A stretch of 64,000 nt of DNA from Closterium sp. NIES-65 (GCA_948144175.1 CANXME010002521.1:131501-195500); one strand, 5' to 3'; positions 19,188 through 30,296 are shown, counted from the first letter of the stretch. Translations and numbers: made by a program. Notes: a model not told the origin generated them from the sequence alone.

Positions 19188-21665
19188 ATGTCGACTCTCC
19201 GAGTCGCTTCCACGGGATTGCGGATTCCACGCTCGAATCTCGTTGAACATGCGCTAATTCAGGTGCGCGATACGCGATCCAACCTTAGTCGGAGCAGGAA
19301 CGAATTCAAAAGAATCAACCCTAGTTTTCACCAACCCTTATCGCCTCGCTCAATCTATTGAATTCAGATGTTTATCATTCATGGCGTCTTCTATCTCCCG
19401 TATTGCCCTACCCCGTACAGACACTCTCGTGCTTAAGACCGCGAGCGGGCTCGCCGCCAAATGCGCATGCGCTGGCGCTGCTGCCACGTAGACAGTCAGC
19501 CTTCGTTTCCCGGCCGTCGTTCCCCGCGTCGTATCGCAGCGGCCTACAGCGAGTATGCGCGGAGTCGAGGGGGAGCAGCAGCCACGAGAGTGCGGAGGAG
19601 GGGCGAGTAGAGGCGCGGCGAGTAGAACCGGAGGGAAGCACCGCAGGAGAGACTGCGGACACCTCTATCGCCGAGTCGCGCGGCGTTGAATCAGGTGAGA
19701 ACGCTTGCTTCTGCTAATCGGTGCTGTGTGGAATTCATATATTGTCGAGCCAAGGGCAGCCGACAGGCGGAGTTTTTTAGTGGTGACTCGGGCACCAGTT
19801 GTTGAGCTCATATGTGAGATAAACTGTGGTGCGCGCATCACCGCCGTGCCGCTGACGTCGTTCACTAGGATGAAAGCATTTGCCTTGCAGCCAAACACAA
19901 GCAGTCCGTTGATTCCCACCAACGAAGCATAAGCAACTAGAAGCCTGTTTACGCTTGTCTTTCCTCCTCAATCCTCACCCAACTTCTACCCTAACCTTCT
20001 CAATCCCCCCTTTCCTCCATCCCTAACCACCGTCCCTCCCCCCTCCCCGTCACCGCCACCCTAGCAGCGCCTGCACCGTCCGCCTTGCCATCACTCCTCC
20101 CCGCCTCCACGGCGCTCCTCTCCGCGGCGTTCCTTGCCTTATTGCCGCTCACAGGCGGCTTCGACCTGTCGGGCCCGGGGTCGGTCGTACAGGCAGTGGG
20201 CGTGCTGGCGCTCATAGTGGCCGTGCACGAGGCGGGCCACTTCCTCGCCGCGCGCTCCCTGGGCGTGCACGTGACGAAATTCTCCATCGGCTTCGGCCCT
20301 GTGCTCGCCAAGTACCAGGGCAAGGGCAAGGACGGCAGCACCGAGAAGGGCGTGGAGTACGCGCTCAGGGCGTTCCCGCTGGGCGGGTTTGTGGGGTTCC
20401 CGGATGATGACCCGAGTGAGGAGGCGGTGTACCCGCCTGACGACCCCGACCTGCTCAAGAACCGCCCCATCGCTGACCGCGCGTTTGTCATCAGCGCTGG
20501 GGTCATCGCCAACATCGTCTTTGCCTATGCGCTGCTCTTCACCCAGGTGCGTGCTGGGCTGTGTGGCACGGTGGTGGCGTGACAGTGAAGGTTTTGTTAT
20601 GGACAGAGGGATGGGCACTGGGATTGCAGCATCACATCACAGCAATGGTGGGCTTTTTGACATAGGCATTGCAGTAACAGTGGAGCCTCATGGCATTAAC
20701 GTGATGTTCCCGTGACACTGCCAGCCACCATCAACATCTGTCTGCTCTTCTCCACCAGCCTTCCCTTCCTCCTTTCAATGCACTGCTCTCTCACGCACAT
20801 TCACCACTTCCTACCTCCATCCCCTCCCCACCTCCCTCAGGTGAACACAGTGGGCCTGATCCAGCAGGTATACCAGCCAGGAGTGATGATACCAGACGTG
20901 GTGTACGGGTCAGCGGGCGAGCGCGCAGGGCTGCTGCCAGGCGACCTCATAGTGGCGGCAGACGGCACACCGCTACAGCCGTCCAGCACCGCCGTCTCCG
21001 ACCTCGTCAGCTACATCCGCGCCTCGCCCGGCCGCCCCATCTCCCTCGACGTGCTCCGATCCGTGCAGGCACCGCCTCTCAGCGGGGGGGTGGAAGGGGA
21101 GCTAACAGGTGTGAGTGCGGCAGGAGCAGCAGCGTCAGGGGAGGCTGAGAAGCAGGTTGTGAGCATCAGGGTGGTGCCAGACGTGTCGTTCCGGGACGGA
21201 GGCGGGCGCATCGGAGTGCAGCTAGCGCCCAACTCCTACCAGGAGCAGGAGCGCGCCGATAACCTCCTGGACGGCACAGTAGCGGCTGGCAAGGAGTTCG
21301 GGCGGCTCATGGGCGCCGTAGTCGACGGGCTGCAGCAGATCATCTTCAACTTCGGTAACACCGCCGACCGCGTGTCAGGCCCCGTGGCCATCGTGGCAGT
21401 GGGGGCCGAGGTTGCTCGCACAAACCTCTCGGGGCTGTTCCAGTTCGCGGCCATAGTGAATCTGAATCTGGCAGTGGTGAACCTGCTGCCGCTGCCAGCG
21501 CTGGACGGGGGGTACCTGGCGCTGCTGGCGGTGGAGGCGGTGCGGGGGGGCAAGAAGATCCCCGTGGATGTGGAGCGCGGCATCATGTCGTCGGGGTTCC
21601 TGGCTCTGCTGGGTGCTGGCATCTTCCTCATCGTTAAGGATACCATAAACCTCGGCTTCTTGTGA
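19188..21665 (+). CDS. Plastid RseP/site-2-type zinc metalloprotease (ARASP-like), 4 exons
   Basis: Exons 19188-19262, 19421-19694, 20065-20546 and 20841-21665 give 551 aa. The first two exons form a Ser/Arg-rich transit peptide; their model is less certain because several acceptors are possible. The mature part has the HExxH zinc site (VAVHEAGHFLAARSLG), then KFSIGFGPVLAKY and YALRAFPLGGFVGFPDDDP. A PDZ domain (GLLPGDLIVAADGTPL) follows, and the second metal motif is in NLLPLPALDGG. It ends with a C-terminal membrane helix (IFLIVKDTINLGFL). The Arabidopsis homologue ARASP lies in the inner plastid envelope and is needed for plastid development. The catalytic His and Glu are intact, so it should be active. 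A broken copy of its 3' end follows. Confidence 0.93.
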
Positions 21666-21730
21666 CTCTGAGTCGTCATGTGCGGGCCTTGATGTACCTA
21701 GGACAATCGTGTGCTTGCTGTCATGCCGGC

Positions 21731-21843
21731 TGTGGATGTGGAGTGCGGCATCATATCATCATCGGGGTTCCTGGCTCTGCTGGGGTTCTGGTATCTTCCT
21801 CGTCGTGAAGGACACCATCAACCTTGGGTTCTTGTGACGCTGA
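21731..21843 (+). pseudogene. Tandem partial duplicate of the protease 3' end
   Basis: About 113 bp match the last codons of the protease: GTGGATGTGGAG, then GGGGTTCCTGGCTCTGCTGG, CATCAACCTTGGGTTCTTG and a TGA. Small indels break the frame after LLG. The copy lies 66 bp after the real stop, within the probable 3' UTR. Confidence 0.85.
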
Positions 21844-22207
21844 TGGGTTGGCCTTGATCTACCGCATGCTTGCCGTCTTGAAACCTGTGTGACTGGGCTT
21901 GGAGGTTGAGGATGCTAGCAGTAAAGCCTACTGTCTACCTAGTATCTGTGAACATACATGCTTCTGTTTCCCAACTTGTACTTAATCTCTCCATACATGA
22001 AAGCTGAGAACAACTCCCTGGTTTTTTCACATTGGTGCAACTCAAAACTATCACGTGTGATGATTAACAAGAGGTACCCGCTCGCTCACAGGCATCATGC
22101 TAGTACTATGTGTCAGGAACGATGCATTAGCGGTAGATGATATGACATCAAAGCAGCGGAACACCAGACCACACATACCACTGAGGTAGCTATAGACACA
22201 TCCCTCG
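21844..22207. other. Convergent intergenic region
   Basis: The protease (plus) and UTP5 (minus) genes converge here. No RNA gene or coding signal is seen; it should hold both 3' UTR ends. Confidence 0.5.
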
Positions 22208-24658
22208 CTACTCATCCTCCTCACCCGCGTCCTCATCCCCCTCCATCAAATCCCCCTCCTCATCCTCCACAAACCTCTCCTCTTCCTCCTTATACTCCTC
22301 CTCACTCCCCTCCTCATCCTCATCCTCCTCCTCATCCACCCATCCCTCAGCCCCAAACAACCCCTCCTCCACCCCAGTCGCATCCTCCACCTCCACATCG
22401 CTATCATCCCCCTCCTCATACACCGTCGCCGCCCGCACTCCTCCACCCGCCCCCTCCCTCTCATACCCCCCGCTACCCCTTCCCCCCGCAACCCCCTCCC
22501 CACGCGCCCCCTCGTCCCCGTGCGTCTCCCTCACAGCCATCACCACCAGCTGCAGCCGCCCCGCCAGCTCCAGCATGGGTCGCAGCGCAGCAACGCGCGC
22601 CTCCACCGTCTGATATAGCGCTGCCAGCGCCTTGTGCGCTGCAGGCGCCGACGCCAGCATGCCAGCATGACACGTCAGCGCGGCCTGCATCCACGGCACC
22701 ATGGATAGCGCCTCCCCCGGGTGCTCCTGCACACGCGCCGCCACCACCTCCACCAGCTTGAGCGCCAGGTGCGGGGGCAGGTGGCGCACTGTGGGGAGGA
22801 TGAGCGCGCGGCGGCGGACGGTCATGGCGGCCTCGAAGCACTGGCGCAGCAGCGGCATGTCGCCCGCTTCCAGCGCCTGCTGCACCACCACTGATAGGGA
22901 CTCCGCCCGCGGCGCCGCGAGCACCTCCATTGTCTCTGAGCGCGCCCCCCCCTTGCTGGGTACCAGTGCGGAGGAGTGGGGCTTTTTGGCGGTGGTGGGG
23001 GCGAGGGAGTGGCCGGAGGGGGAGATGCCGAGCTCCTTAAGCTGCTCCTCTATTGTCTTCTCCACCCCCCCGCTCACGCCCTCCATCGCCTCGCCTGGCC
23101 CAACTAAAGCGGCATCAGCACCAGCGCCTGTGGCGGGAAGCAGCGCCGCCTCCTGCTCCTCTGCTGCCTTGCGCTTGTTCTTTTTTTTCCGCTCCTTCTT
23201 CCCCTCCCCGTCCCCATCCGCCTCCGCGAGGCTCGCGCGCAGCACGGGCGCCTGCATGGGCATGCCCCCCACCACCTGCACTCCGCCTGTGTCTTCCGCC
23301 TCCCCAGCTCTCCCCTTCTTTCCCCCCTTTTTACCCGCCTTGCCGCGCGCAACGCCTTCCGCCTGCTCCTCCACCTCCCCGTGCCCCTCCCCCCCGTCCG
23401 CCCGAACCCTCGTTCCCCCCGCGGGCAGCAAATCCGTCGCCTCGGGCGCGCTCAGCAGAACGACACGCGGCTCGCCCTCGTTGCCCTCCTGCGCCTCGTC
23501 CAAGCTAACGTTCTCGAACTGCGGCCTCGCTAGAATGCCACGCGCTACAAGCATCGGCGATCCCGAGGCGTATTCCGGCAGATGCGCTGCCAGTATCGCC
23601 TCTCTCCCCTTCTGCCCCTGCCGCACCTGGCCCTGCCCCGCGCCTTTCACTATGCGCTCCCCCTTCACCACCACAGGCTGCGAGCGCGCAAGCGCAGGGA
23701 TTGTTGGCCCCGCCCATACGTACGCCTCGCCCTCCGTTGTCAGCGCCAAAACCCGAAACCCCGAATCGCTGCCGCCTCCCCCCTTCGCGCAGGCCACGAA
23801 TTCGGGCGGCTCGGGCAGCGACAGCACGGCGAACGCCTTGCGCTTCTCGAAATCCGCGGAGAAATTCCACACGGCCACGTGTCTGTCGCCTTCCGCGGCG
23901 CTGAAAGCGAAGCTCGTAGACGGCGAGAACGCAATCGAGGAAACCTTTTCCGGGTGCCCGGAAAACTTGCGAATCTTTTCCTTGCTGCCCGCATCGAAAA
24001 GAGTCAGCTGCGAGCTTCCCACCATGAGCAGCGGCGGCCCGCCCCCTTCAGCCCCCGCCCTCACCGCTATGCTCGAGACGGGCGATTTGGACGCGCGGAA
24101 CCGCGACAGCACCGCGCCGTCCGCCGCGCTCAGCTCGTTGATGTAGCCGTCCATTCCGGCCGCGAACACGATGGGCGGCGCGGCGGCGGTGGCGGGGAGG
24201 AAGGCGAGCGAGACGATGCCGGCGGGATCTACGGAGGCCTGGCGCCATGCCACGGCGCCCATCGCCACGTCCCACGCGATGACGTCACCATACGCCGTGC
24301 CAAGCACCACTAGCGCGTCTGCCTGCGCGCCAGCCGCGCCCTTGCCTTTCTTCCCCGCCTTCCCCGCCTTCCCCTCCCCCGAACCCCGCGCGCGCTCCGC
24401 CCACGTCATGCACGAGTAGCGCAGCTCCAGGTGTCCGCGCTCGCCCTCCCCCGCGTCTGCGCCGAGAGGGAGAATGTCCCCGTCTGCTGACACCCGGTTC
24501 GCCACGTCAGCACACTCGACGACCAGCCTGCCGGCAACAGCGTCCCAGACCTTGAGACGGTTGTCCGCCATACACGTGGCGAGACGGGAGCCGTCGGCAT
24601 TGAAGGCGATCAGGCGGGGTCTGCGAGATCTGCTACTGTGCGCCTTAACCGACGCCAT
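22208..24658 (-). CDS. UTP5: UTP5/WDR43-like WD-repeat protein of the SSU processome, intronless
   Basis: A single 816-aa frame. The N-terminal ~330 residues form a WD40 propeller: LIAFNADGSRLATCMADNRL, KVWDAVAGRLV, GYINELSAADGAVLSRFRA, KIRKFSGHPEKVSSIAFSPS and VAVWNFSADF. A Lys-rich nucleolar-type segment follows (KKERKKKNKRKAAEEQ). Residues ~590-720 match the Utp12 domain: LSVVVQQALEAGDMPLLRQC, LPPHLALKLVEVVAARVQ and WMQAALTCHAGML. The C-terminus is very acidic (EDEDEEGSEEE). In yeast Utp5 is part of t-UTP/UtpA, which binds nascent pre-rRNA in the nucleolus and starts 18S maturation. The domain order is that of the family. Absence of introns contrasts with every complete neighbour and could reflect retroposition or simple intron loss. 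The start MASVKAHSS is the first ATG after an upstream stop. Confidence 0.9.
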   Translation of the reverse strand: MASVKAHSSRSRRPRLIAFNADGSRLATCMADNRLKVWDAVAGRLVVECADVANRVSADGDILPLGADAGEGERGHLELRYSCMTWAERARGSGEGKAGKAGKKGKGAAGAQADALVVLGTAYGDVIAWDVAMGAVAWRQASVDPAGIVSLAFLPATAAAPPIVFAAGMDGYINELSAADGAVLSRFRASKSPVSSIAVRAGAEGGGPPLLMVGSSQLTLFDAGSKEKIRKFSGHPEKVSSIAFSPSTSFAFSAAEGDRHVAVWNFSADFEKRKAFAVLSLPEPPEFVACAKGGGGSDSGFRVLALTTEGEAYVWAGPTIPALARSQPVVVKGERIVKGAGQGQVRQGQKGREAILAAHLPEYASGSPMLVARGILARPQFENVSLDEAQEGNEGEPRVVLLSAPEATDLLPAGGTRVRADGGEGHGEVEEQAEGVARGKAGKKGGKKGRAGEAEDTGGVQVVGGMPMQAPVLRASLAEADGDGEGKKERKKKNKRKAAEEQEAALLPATGAGADAALVGPGEAMEGVSGGVEKTIEEQLKELGISPSGHSLAPTTAKKPHSSALVPSKGGARSETMEVLAAPRAESLSVVVQQALEAGDMPLLRQCFEAAMTVRRRALILPTVRHLPPHLALKLVEVVAARVQEHPGEALSMVPWMQAALTCHAGMLASAPAAHKALAALYQTVEARVAALRPMLELAGRLQLVVMAVRETHGDEGARGEGVAGGRGSGGYEREGAGGGVRAATVYEEGDDSDVEVEDATGVEEGLFGAEGWVDEEEDEDEEGSEEEYKEEEERFVEDEEGDLMEGDEDAGEEDE

Positions 24659-25294
24659 CGTAACTCCTCAGCACGCGTAATGCAAGGTGGTGAGGAGCTT
24701 ATTCGTGAACCTTGCACGACTTGGGATTGGAGTGATCAGGTCAGAGCGAGTGGATAATTGATATGCTCGACTAAACCAGCAAAACCCTTCGCGGAGAACC
24801 CTAAATCTGGTGTAATTGTGGCGAAAGAAAGGCTGGTCTGGGAACACCAGTGGACAAGTAGGGCAGTTCAAGTCCCTGGGTGTGCGGGTGGCACAGCTTC
24901 GCAAATGTATTTTTGCGAAATGGCGAAGTCTGTTTCTGGAGCAATGGGCCTGTTCGCACTGTACCTCACCTCGCAATCCCTGACAAATTCAGAATGCACT
25001 TCGAAAAAGCTGGGGAAGAAGCAATTTCGTGTTTGTTTGGGCGATGTGATGCTAGAATGTTCCGGTGGAAAGATTGATAACGCGTACAATGCAGCTCGCC
25101 TGAAATTCCTTCCACATTCCCTCGGGTCCGTGTTTGCTCCCTTCGCCTCCCCTATTCTGATTCGCCCTTCGTTGCACTCGTTCTCACCCACGCTATACCT
25201 GTAGCGTGTCGCGCGCATCATTCCGTTCCGACCCACGCGCGTCGCGCACATTCTTCCAAGCGCCTCGTTTACCGCGTCACCGCCATTCGACCCA
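24659..25294. promoter_or_regulatory. Shared divergent promoter region, UTP5 / HEAGH protein
   Basis: The two genes start 636 bp apart and diverge. No coding sequence is supported; a minus-strand ORF through 24868-26151 is antisense to the plus gene and has no family features. No clear TATA box is seen on either side. Confidence 0.5.
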
Positions 25295-27677
25295 ATGGCC
25301 CCATCGCTCCGCGCGCAACTCCCCTGCGCCGCATCCCCTTCGCGCGCATGTCTCCCCCATAGCCTTCCTGCCAAATGCCCCTTACCTGCGCGCGAAAGTT
25401 GCGTGAGAGGGGGACCCGCCTTGCCCCTCTCCTCTTCACACACCCGCAATGGCCGGCCCCTTTTAATTAGGCGCTCATTTTCTGATAGACACAGACACGC
25501 GGAATTCTCGCCGCGATCGTCGCTAGACTCCCCCCCTGAAGCGCAAGCGGAGACGCTGCCGGAATCCCCGCTTCCCTCCGCCGCCCCTTCCCCCACAACT
25601 CCGCCAATCGAGCCCCGTCCCACGTGGCTGGAGTATGACATGGCGCTACACGACAAAGACCTCTCACGTGCGTTGTCCATCGCTACCGCTTTAGCCCCGC
25701 AGAAGACGACAGACGAAACCGCCCCAAAATCCGCCGAATTCCTGGATTTACCCGCGGAGACCGCGGGGATAGTGTCTGCTGGGGGACCGGGGCAGGCGCA
25801 GATCGAAGGGGGGCCTGCGGGGAAGCGGGAAGTGCGGGGGGAGGAGGCGGAGGAGGAGGCGGAGCGGCAGCGGCGGTGGCTGCAGCTGCTGGAGGTGGGG
25901 AAGGCGGAGAGCGACCTGCGCGTGGTGGGGCAGACGTACGAGTGGCTGCGCTCCCAGGGGCTCCTCAGGAACTTTGGCCGCTTCCAAAACAGCAGTGCGT
26001 GGCGGCGGTGGGGACAGAGAGCGACGGGAGGGGAGAGATGAGTGCAGTGAGGTGTGCTGACAGCGGTGCCTCCAGCCGGTTCTTGCTGGCTCGCGCTGCC
26101 ACTGCCACCACGCTTTCCTAATGCCCTCTTTTCTTTCTCGCTCGTGCCCACTCACATTGCTCCCGCCTTGTCCCCACACGTGGCGCCACAGTATTGGAGG
26201 GCGTGCCGCGGGTCGTCACTCCCAAGGTGCTCAAAGACCGGTCGGGCCTCGAAGGTTCGTGCACATGCCTCCCTCCTGCCCTATCGCCTTCTACCTTGAC
26301 TCGCAAGCCTGCCCCCTCCGCGCTTCTCCTACACTCCTCTCACCCTTCTCCCCGTCAACCCAGCACTCTCCCTTCTTCTGTTCCATCGTCCCCTTCTTCC
26401 CCCTTCCCCCAGCCAAGAACCTAGCCCCCCAGAAGTGGGGCATGTCGTCTCCACTGCTCCCCATCGCGCTCTTCGCGGCCTTCTCCGCCCTCGTGGATGC
26501 GGGGGTGGACCTGCGCCCACTCGCCTTCATCTCGCTCGCCCTCGCTGTGGGGGACGCGGTGTACCTGGGGGGGGCGGGCGCGGGCCAGCTGCTCATGCTG
26601 CTCTGGGCGCCCTTCCGCGAGCGCGTGCTGGTGCACGAGGCGGGCCACATCGTAGCAGGTGGGTGGGGTGGCACAGGGAATGAGAGGTGGGCATGGACTG
26701 GGTGCTCTCTATTTGCTGCCTCAGCCATCCTCAAACTCGCACTCCACTCCCCCACACGCCCCCACTCATCTCAACCAAACCCCACCCCACTCACCTCCGC
26801 CACCAGCGTACCTGCTGGGGTGTCCGGTGCGGGGGGTGGTGCTGGACGCGTTTGAGGCGATGCGCATGGGGGTGAGGGGGCAGGCGGGCACGCAGTTCTG
26901 GGACGAGCGCCTCGAGGACGAGCTGCGTGCAGGCCAACTATCATCTGCCTCTGTCGACCGGTAAGTGCCTTTTGGATCTCCTTTGGACCGCTGCTTCTCC
27001 TCTCCCTTCTCCCTGCTCCTCCACCCCTCCCTTCTCCCCTCCCTCCTCCCCTCCCTCCTCCCCTCCCTCCTCCATACTCCCTGTACTCCTCCCTGCTATC
27101 TCTCTCATTTGCGTGTGTCTCTTCCCACCTACTCTGTTCTCCGAAACCTCTCTTTCCATCTCTTTCCTCGCTACCTCTCCTCTCACCTTCTTCTCCTTTC
27201 TTTCCCGATGCAGGTACAGCATAGTGCTGTTCGCGGGGGTGGCAGCGGAGGCGGTGCAGTACGGGCAGGCGGAGGGAGGGGAGGGCGATGAGAATCTCTT
27301 CAAGGCCTTCCTCTCCAACCTGCAGCCCTCCTGGTCCGGCCCCCAGGTGTGTGCGTGCTTACCGCCGCTGCCCCTGCTGCCACCCCATGCTGCTGTTGCA
27401 GTACGTTAAAGCATGGCATCTGCTCGTGCTCCCCTCAGCTCTCTAGTGCGCTGCCGTTGGGTCATTTGCCCACAAACGCTGTGCTCTGTCTGCTCTCACC
27501 ACACCCTCCTACCCACCATCTCCGCAGATGGCCAACCAGGCACGGTGGGCAGTGCTGCAGGCGTATTTGCTGCTGCAGCGCAACCGCGCGGCACACAGTG
27601 CAGTGGTAGAGGTGCTCAAGGCGGGTGGCGGCATGGGGGACGTGGTGATGGCCATAGAACAAAACATGGCCGGCTGA
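25295..27677 (+). CDS. Plastid HEAGH-motif protein (M41-peptidase-like, AT5G27290 type), 6 exons
   Basis: Exons 25295-25994, 26192-26254, 26413-26658, 26807-26960, 27214-27346 and 27528-27677 give 481 aa; all junctions are GT-AG and in frame. The N-terminus ([20 protein letters not shown]) is a probable transit peptide. An acidic coiled-coil-like stretch ([19 protein letters not shown]) precedes two membrane segments ([40 protein letters not shown]). [20 protein letters not shown] follows, carrying an HExxH motif. Then come [20 protein letters not shown] and a helical C-terminus. The plant family resembles the peptidase fold of FtsH but lacks its AAA ATPase, so activity is uncertain. I recall it as annotated stress-regulated in Arabidopsis. 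The glycine-rich AGVAAEAV segment occupies the place of the third zinc ligand region of M41. Confidence 0.87.
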
Positions 27678-29184
27678 CTCACTGCAAGGAGGGAACTGAG
27701 ATTGCTGTAGCAAGGTGTCAAATCTGTGAATATTTGTGGTCTTGTGGAGTAATAAGCAAGATGCGTTTATTACCGATTATCTAATCTATCTAAAATCACA
27801 GTTTCATATTCTTCAGTTGCCTCTACCGTATTTAGACTCCTCCTTCCGCATAACAGGTCTGATCAATATGTTCATGGTGTGAGATTTCTCTGTGTACAAG
27901 CTTATACCGTACTTGCATACCAGATCACCTGCATTCACTTTAGTATGGCATCCAGTAGGACGTGTACAAACAGCAAGTTCCAAGATCCTAAAGGTGCAAT
28001 CAATATAATCCATTCATTCTCTGCCTAGACATCATACAGTAACAAGCTGTCTAATCCCAGTAGTATCCTTCCTAGAGCTAATATTTTGAACCACGTGTTC
28101 ATCATAAGCCCTCCAGGGACTACTATCCATGCATGCCATCCATGCCCACCCCGGCGTGGACTGGCAGTGCACTGCACAGGCAGAGAAGAAGGCTGAGCCT
28201 TGAGCATTTCCAGGACCAAGACGTGCGGGTGCCCTACTAGGGACTGGCTCTGCCCACCCCCACCTCCACCAAATGACATCACTGCTGGCCAGACAGTTTT
28301 GTCACTTGGTGGGGGCGGGAGGGGACAGAACCAATCCGGTTTGGCCTGGAATCGAGTCCCCTCCCCAGCCAATGCTCAAAGCTTCAACCCCTCTCATGCA
28401 CTGCCTTCAACCTCCAACAGCCATGATTGCTGCCCAATGCCCATGAAGGCACCTGCATGGTAAAAAAGGAAAAAAACTGGTCCAGGTTCTTGAAAAACAG
28501 GAAGGAGGCAGCATGCGTTAAAGCAAAATGCTGAACACAGACTCATAAAATAGATTCAGCAAAAACCAACAAGGCGCTAAGGCCTGAGACTTATCTGTAG
28601 TTGGGGAGTTAAAGGTGTTGAGCAGTGCACAGGGACTTGGAGCTTCACAGGCGTGCAGAGAGCCCTTGGAGAGAACCTGCCACGAGGTGAAGGAACTAAG
28701 TCAGTGAACGAAATTAACTTGAAGCCACAACATGAATAAAGCAAAGGAATCAGCAAGCGTGGAAGCAAAACGGGATAGTGCAGCAACTGAATCAAGCAGT
28801 GAAGGCAAGGGTTAGGCAACTTATCTCGCCATTCTTGAGCCTTAGCGCGCCTCAGCAGTCCATAGTGCTAAAATGGATGTTGAGCATGCTGAAATTCCTT
28901 GATGGAGAAACCTGCCACATAAAGTAAAAGTCGAGTTAGAATATCAAGTGACTTAAAAAAAAATCTACCAACAGAAAGCAGGACATGAGGGGTAGAAGTC
29001 CAGAGAGACGGGACATACTGCTGGTGGAGAGAGAGGAGGCGCCTGCCAGTGGTGTCGGCAGGTACGTTCACCCCGCCTCGAAGCGTAACAGTGAGCCACA
29101 AGGGCCTTGAATATAACCTGCAAGTTTAAATACAAGTATATATTATTAAACAGATCCAAGAAAAGCATAAAAAGCAAGACCTGC
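27678..29184. other. Intergenic, AT-richer; possible unresolved transcript
   Basis: No gene can be supported. On the minus strand several tracts look like acceptors and donors (for example ttgcag|GTTATATTC near 29117), and short frames lie between them, but no exon chain gave a recognisable product. It may be a long noncoding RNA or a gene cut by the copia insertion at 29249. A palindrome within it is listed separately. Confidence 0.4.
28206..28370. repeat. Large imperfect palindrome with almost no loop
   Basis: The 47-bp arms 28242-28288 and 28289-28336 are reverse complements at about 80 percent, centred on TGGCCA. Pairing resumes further out (TTCCAGGACCAA against TTGGCCTGGAA) after an ~18-nt bulge on the left. 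Both strands give similar short peptides because of the symmetry. It resembles a fold-back element or a hairpin RNA precursor. Confidence 0.75.
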
Positions 29185-29208
29185 AAAAAAAAAAAAAAAA
29201 AAAAAAAA

Positions 29209-29247
<39 letters not shown>

Positions 29248-29248
29248 C
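29185..29248. repeat. Poly(A) plus (CAA)n tract flanking copia A1 on the left
   Basis: A run of about 27 A (29185-29211) is followed by about 12 CAA triplets up to the LTR. The same CAA register continues on the far side of the element, so A1 sits inside a microsatellite. The A-run may be a retroposon tail. Confidence 0.9.
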
Positions 29249-29384
29249 TGTCATAACATATCTATAGCTTATACTATTGTGTAGGCTGTAGTGGGGTATC
29301 CCATAGGGGGTACAACCCAGTTAGGGTTTCATATTTGTACTGCCTTCATTCATAGTTCACACATTCCTGTTCACTTGTTTCACA
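29249..29384 (+). repeat. 5' LTR of copia A1
   Basis: 136 bp, TGTCAT...TTCACA. It contains TTAGGGTTT, an exact telo-box in reverse orientation. The 3' partner differs only at T/G near the start and C/T further in. Confidence 0.95.
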
Positions 29385-29399
29385 TGGTATAGAGCGGGT

Positions 29400-30296
29400 C
29401 CTTCCTAAGGACCGTTTTTTTAGGGCCCACCGAAGCGCGCCCCGAGGCGCGCATTTTTTTTAGCGACCCCTCGGGTCGCCATTTCCCTCGCGGCCCCGCT
29501 GCCCCTCCTGATCGCGGCCCCGCCGCCTGCTTGACGCGGCCCCGCCGCCTCCACTGACGCGGCCCCGCCGCCTCCACTGACGCGGCCCCGCCGCCGGCTC
29601 TGACGCGGCCCTGCCGCCCGCTTCGTCGCGGCCCCGCCGCCTGCTTGACGCGGCCCCGCCGCCTCCACTGACGCGGCCCCGCCGCCGGCTCTGACGCGGC
29701 CCTGCCGGCCCGCCGCTGCACCTTACGGCCCGCCGCTGCACCCTACGGCCCGCCGCCTCACCTGACGGCCCCGCCGCTGCGCCTGCCGGCCCGCCGCTGC
29801 ACCCTACGGCCCGCCACTGCACCCAGCGGCCCGCCGCTTCACCTGCCGGCCCCCCGCTGCACCCTACGGCCCGCCGCTGCACCCAGCGGCCCGCCGCTTC
29901 ACCTGACGGCCCCGCCGCTGCACCTACCTGCCCGCCGCTGCACCCTACGGACTCGCCGCTGCACCGGTCGACCCGCCGCTGCACCTGCCGGCCCGCCGCT
30001 GCACCTGACGGCCCCGCCCCTGCATCTCCCGGCCGAGCCGCCCCAGCAGCAGAGCCGCCCCAGCAGCCGAGCCGCCCCAGCCGCCGAGCCGCCCCAGCAG
30101 CCGAACCGCCCCCGCAGCTGAAACGCCCCAGCAGCCGAGCCGCCCCAGCAGCCGAGCCGCCCCAGCAGCCGAGCCGCCCCAGCTGCAGTGCCGCCCGAGC
30201 CGCCCGAGCCGCCGAGTCGCCCGAGCCCTCCCTGCACTGCCCTGTCTGGTGAGCACTGAGCTTTACTCTGCGCACTGCCCTCTCTCTACTGCTGTC
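29400..30296 (+). repeat. GC-rich degenerate tandem leader of copia A1
   Basis: About 0.8 kb of short units related to GCGGCCCGCCGCTGCACC, then runs of GAGCCGCCCCAGCAGCC. It lies between the primer site and gag. Long frames on the minus strand (271 aa) come from the repeat composition and show no domain. All A-family copies here carry an analogous leader with different units. Confidence 0.85.

Noticed and set aside
24868..26151. 427-aa minus-strand ORF
   Set aside because: Antisense to exon 1 of the HEAGH protein and the shared promoter; no family features, while the plus-strand exon chain is consistent.
29460..30275. 271-aa minus-strand ORF in the copia A1 leader
   Set aside because: Comes from GC-rich tandem repeats; analogous frames differ entirely in the other A copies.
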